NCBI GenBank assembly: GCA_965153455.1
Contig: OZ234495.1
Coordinates: forward strand, 7,188,875 to 7,252,874
Direction: 5' to 3'
DNA length: 64,000 nt
Source of the DNA: Sphagnum compactum
Lineage: Eukaryota; Bryophyta; Sphagnopsida; Sphagnales
In this document: one piece after another, positions 59,501-64,000 of the stretch
How the letters are laid out: each line of letters starts with the position of its first letter
Position numbering within the stretch: the first letter of the stretch is position 1
Notes under the pieces: generated by a model
What the model saw: only the letters and a program-made list of their open reading frames with translations
The model's database searches: none
Told to the model about the DNA's origin: nothing
Program-made: the position numbers and the translations under genes

Positions 59501-62500
59501 GGATGCAATCCTCTCCCCACCATGGGCATTAAAAAGTTTAAATATGGTGAATTATTTCAAAGGTTGGTGTTGGGTGGTTTTTGAGTTTTCAAATAATCCT
59601 TGATTCTGGGTGTTTGAAAAAGTTAAAATCAAATAACCATGTCTTTCAGTTACGTCAAAAACCTCAAAAAACCATTGGGTTTCATGAAAGAATTGATGAT
59701 TATTTGTTAATTCTTTGATTTTTTTTATTTTTGCCAAGTTGGAGCTAGGGGCAAGTCTTTCAAGTTTTGGCCTCTATTGGTTATATATGTGTATATCTAG
59801 TTTGACCTATAGTGGGGTTCAAAATTAATGAATTGCATAACCTTTCTTGAGCCTAAATCCAATTTTCATTAAAAACTAAAATTTGAATTTTTATTGAATA
59901 TATATATGCAGCATTTGTGTGAAATTTCACCCAGAAAGAAGGTTGCCAAGAACACACCCCAATTTGCCAAAAACTTTTATTTTGGATTTTGTTGAATTAT
60001 TTTTGAGAAAATTGTTCAATGTTGAATGATTCCCATAGCATAGGTGTAAAGATTATGAAACCACCTTGATGAGCCCCTACTCATCATGACCTTTCCAACA
60101 ATATTAAACATGTGACGGGTCGAATGTTGCGATTTGGGAGATCTCAATGTGACAAACAAAACAGATACACAATTGTTTTCAATATATAGATATCATTTAA
60201 AAGCTTAATTGGGAGGGGAAGGAACTTAAGATGGAAGGGAAACATTAAAAATTGCATGACTATGTGATGGGATTCAATGATTCAACCCCTTTTACAACAA
60301 CATAACTTCAATAATATAACATTATAATATGACAACCTTATTATACATCACATTTTTGTGCAACCATTTGCTAGGAAAAACAACAATATGGAATCAAAAC
60401 CACACCACAATTTAGTTAAGTCTTGACATGGCCTAATGGCCTAATTTGACATTGTAATTGTGGCCATGAGTTTAAGAGTCTTGTTTAGACACCTAATTAT
60501 GTGCACTTTGCAAGGTGGGCATGAGTTTATAACCTTGTTTAAATAGTGGACTATGACAAAAATCAAACTAGGTTTTTCTTTTGAGTTTTGATTTTTTGGT
60601 GGGTGGGGTGGGTGAATGGAGTAGATATATGCATTCATACCTTTCACAAGTAATGTGATTTGACATTTAATTTTGTTGCCCCTTGTTTTGGATATTTGAA
60701 CTATTAGAATTTAAATGGATGTTTTGATTAAATTTGAAACTTATTATTGAGCATATAATTCCACGTTGTGGTGAGTTGCTTGAGCCACAAGCATAACCAT
60801 TATTTGGGTTTGAAGTATTTATATTATTTGGGGATCAGAAATTGACATTGTTTGAAGCAATCATTTTCAAGGTGAGGTTTCCATTCTCAATGTTTTCAAT
60901 ATTATTAAAGGGCTAGTCACAATTAGAGTTAAATTAAAGTTAGGACTATGAGCTTTACCTTGCAATCACACTTGCAATGTTAAGTAACATAAAATTGGAT
61001 GTGGATGCTATATCGAAAGAAAAGTTAAGTTGAAGCCAAAAACCAAGGCACCCATCATATAACCAAAAACATATGTAAAATTTAGAGTAAAACCAAAATA
61101 TAAACTAAGAACTAGAAAAATTCTCATGTAAGTCGGGAATTATCACACCCCTCTTCTACAACCTTGGGCAACTCACATGAGCCCACTTCATCTCATCATT
61201 GTAAAGCTTTACATTGTGTTCGCAACAACAAGAACACCGTCATGACCGTCATAATAATAGCAAATTCAATGCAACCTCTTCATTACAATTGTAATTTGCA
61301 AGCACTTCACATTGTGTAACAATCAAAGTCATGAAAATTCAAGAAATGACACAACACCATCACAACAATAAGGAAATGGGCAATTTAGCAACATATGGGA
61401 ATGATCTAATCAACAGTCTAACAAGTCAAATATGTTATAATTTCATATTGACAATTTAGAGACTATTTGATTGATTTAGAAACTCAATGTGCATACATTT
61501 ACAACATTCAAAAGAAAATGGTTAGTGAACATGACAAATTACAATCCATCAACATTCCTTAGGCATTCTTGAAATTGGAAGTGATAGTTCAATTCAAACA
61601 CACACATTTAAAAAGTAAAAGGATCAAGAAGAAACACAAAGGAAAAATGATACTAAAAATGAAGTGAAACCAACTTAATCTAAACAACTTAATTTGGAGC
61701 ATTATGAAGTCGTATTTTTGTTTCAAGCGAAAAGAGATGAAAATATACATTCATTAAATGTGATCAATTCCAAGGATTTATTTGTTCAAATGTAATCATG
61801 AAGTGGAAAAGATGTTTGAATCTATGATAGGTTTGGCTAGCACACATAAGAATGGGCTAGCCCATAAAGGGAAATGGGCTACCATGTATGGTGACTACAA
61901 AAGAATATAGGATTATGTGGTTGGCACATGTCACAATGATGAATATTGGAACATCCTTCCTCCAAATAATGTGCCATTGAATTTGCTTAAGTTGTTCAAC
62001 AAAGTGTGATTGATGCATTTATGAGCAATAGGCTAATGTTCAAGCTATCACAAGTTCAAGATTTTATGGACCAAAATAATAATGTTTACACCCACAATTT
62101 TACTTGTTAAGAATTTGAAGTTGTTGCATAAGATCATGACTCCCTTGGATGCACGGTGATTTCAATCCATTCATGTATACTTGTCTAAAACCATGACACA
62201 TGCTTAGGGAGGTTACTTACATTTATTTACAAATGATGTCAATTCAAAATAAGTTATTTGTTTATTAGCTTGGAAATAATGAGTTTAATTTGAAATGTTT
62301 ACAAAATAAATTAGGACTATGAAAAGCTTTGAATTTTTTATAAGTAAATAAATAAAACTAAGAATTTGCAATATTTTTGAAATATGTATATATAAATAAG
62401 GTTTACTTGCAATTATATGTTACATCATATGAATGTGTCCACAAGCTCCATATTTCTTCCTTCTAAGAATTTTTTTCTTGTTTGTTTTCAAATATCTTTC

Positions 62501-63184
62501 CAACCAAAAATACAAAAAATTCAAAAAAATATTTTTAAAAATCTTGTGCACTCATAATTAATAACAAACGATACAATTGGATGTTGCAATTGATGTTGTG
62601 CATGTAAATGTTAATAGTTGTGTATATGGTGTGTAAGTCCCATGTAAGTGCAAATCATTTACACTTACATGTTTAAACTTTTTACACTTACACTTAAATT
62701 GTTGCCATGGCCCATGTATAATTATCTTTTACATTTACACTTACATGAGGCTCATGTAAATATTTTGGGGCATGTAAGTGTATATATTATATACCTTTAA
62801 TGACCACACCTTCTTGAAAATCCATATTAATTAATTGTGGGTGCATCCGAAAGCTCAATTTTATTTTTTTCCAATGGGCCATTTTGATTGGCCTCCCTCA
62901 CAAAAAATCATGAAAAAAAGAAGTTCCATTTGTTTTGAAATGCTAGAGGAAGGTTTGAAGTTTGAAAAACTATTTTTCATGTTTTCAAGTAGAAAACAAG
63001 GTAACGAATATGTACAAAATATCTTACTTGCATCCAATAATGATAGAGGTGTGGGATGACAATTATATTTCCACCCATTTTTATGCTACTTGTTTTGTTT
63101 TATATGCACGATATAGGGTAAATATAAAGACACTTACTTTTTTTTGTCTATTTTACTATGCTTTTACCCAAGTACATACCCACC
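59501..63184. other. AT-rich intergenic sequence with small palindromes
   Basis: No gene recognised. At 62,641-62,671 CATGTAAGTG pairs with CACTTACATG around a short loop, and further copies of CACTTACATG/CATGTAAGTG occur up to about 62,780. Confidence 0.5.
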
Positions 63185-63830
63185 CACTTACCTACCTAAA
63201 TTTAGCCACTGGGTGTGACCACTAAGTTTAACCATTATGTTTAGCAACCATATTTAACCACTAAGATTACCTAATTTTAGTCAAATTTTAGCCTTTAGAT
63301 ATAACTCAATTTCAACCATTAAGTTTAAACATTAAATGTAACCATTATGTTTAACCACAAGATTTGGCCATTAAATTAAACCTAAACTGAGCCATTAAAG
63401 CTGACCACTAAATTTAGCCTAAGTTTAATCATTAAGTATAGTTTAAGTTTAACCACTAAATCTAACCATTAAATTTAACCTAGGTTTAGCCATTATTTTT
63501 AACCACTAGGTTTAATTTAAGTTTATGCACTATATTTAACCAATGTTTAGTCATTATGTTTCTTCACTAGGTTTGGGCACTATGTTTAACCAATTTGTTT
63601 TAGTCATTATGTTTAACCACTAGATTTAACTAGTAGGTTTAACCAAAATTTAGCCATTACATTTATCAATTAGGTTTAGCCATTATATTTAATCATTAGG
63701 TTTAGCAATTATGTTTAACCATTAGATTAAACCATTAAGTTTAGCCATTTGATTTAACCATTAATTTTAGATTAATTTAAACCATGGAATGTCAAGGTTT
63801 AGCCATTATGTTTAATGATGTGAAATAAAT
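63185..63830. repeat. Short-period satellite, TTTAACCATTA-type
   Basis: About 640 bases consist almost entirely of variants of TTTAACCATTAGG, TTTAGCCATTATG and TTTAACCACTAAG, with a period near 11-14 bases and many indels. No open frame is present. Confidence 0.85.
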
Positions 63831-64000
63831 GTCTAAATAAAAACTTGACAAAAGTTGAACACCTTTGATGATGTAGTCCATTAATAAGGACTTGGTTCAT
63901 CATTGTGAAGGTTTGGGGTTCAATCCTTTATACTTGTAGCCTATGTGCAAGCTTAGAAGGCTAAGGTAGGCATGTTAGACTAAGGTAACTCGGTGTGGTT

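Noticed and set aside
63890-64000. tRNA-like GGTTTGGGGTTCAATCC near the window end
   Set aside because: The T-arm-like sequence is not accompanied by a matching acceptor stem, D-arm or anticodon arm.

Overview
This is nuclear DNA of a land plant. Three genes have recognisably plant-type products: a eukaryotic initiation factor 1A, a WW-domain regulator of the CURLY FLAG LEAF 1 type and an R2R3-MYB factor. Introns are short GT-AG introns, and the rest is AT-rich sequence with old transposons, MITEs and satellites. I cannot place the species. Only three intact genes in 64 kb and many decayed elements suggest a medium-sized, repeat-rich genome. No bacterial, organellar or viral genes were seen.

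Layout. 1-8.2 kb: repeat-rich. A small foldback MITE (about 0.97-1.09 kb) and a solo LTR with a perfect 5-bp target duplication (2,863-3,681) precede a 52-bp tandem repeat and a decayed, intron-containing Mutator-like transposase (4.4-6.5 kb). A striking array of about 21 hairpin-forming units follows (6.55-7.74 kb). A matching inverted sequence at 1.33 kb and 8.15 kb may mark the ends of one large Mutator-like element. 8.2-11 kb: eIF1A (8,465-8,902, +) and a low-copy-looking flank. 12.2-19.7 kb: a large foldback element with long, minisatellite-like inverted arms. Its right arm is interrupted by a second LTR that is flanked by a 65-bp duplication. 19.7-32.4 kb: mostly AT-rich, with a compact foldback (26.88 kb), a telobox-bearing tandem repeat (28.57 kb) and microsatellites.

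32.5-34.2 kb: the CFL1-type gene (minus strand, three exons). Its upstream side holds a long imperfect hairpin (35.93-36.10 kb) and a CTG/CAG inverted repeat. An 853-bp DNA transposon with 19-bp terminal repeats lies at 37.27-38.12 kb and a tandem repeat of about 190 bp at 39.4-40.3 kb. 41.2-45.5 kb: a decayed L1-type LINE (minus). 45.5-53.7 kb: AT-rich, with MITE fragments. 53.7-56.3 kb: the R2R3-MYB gene (minus, two exons). 57-64 kb: a Tourist/Harbinger-like MITE, a fragment of another retroelement protein (59 kb) and a terminal short-period satellite (63.2-63.8 kb).

The three intact genes are independent units, not a pathway: one is housekeeping translation initiation, and two are nuclear regulators of transcription. 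Most of the remaining structure is transposon-derived and much of it is palindromic.
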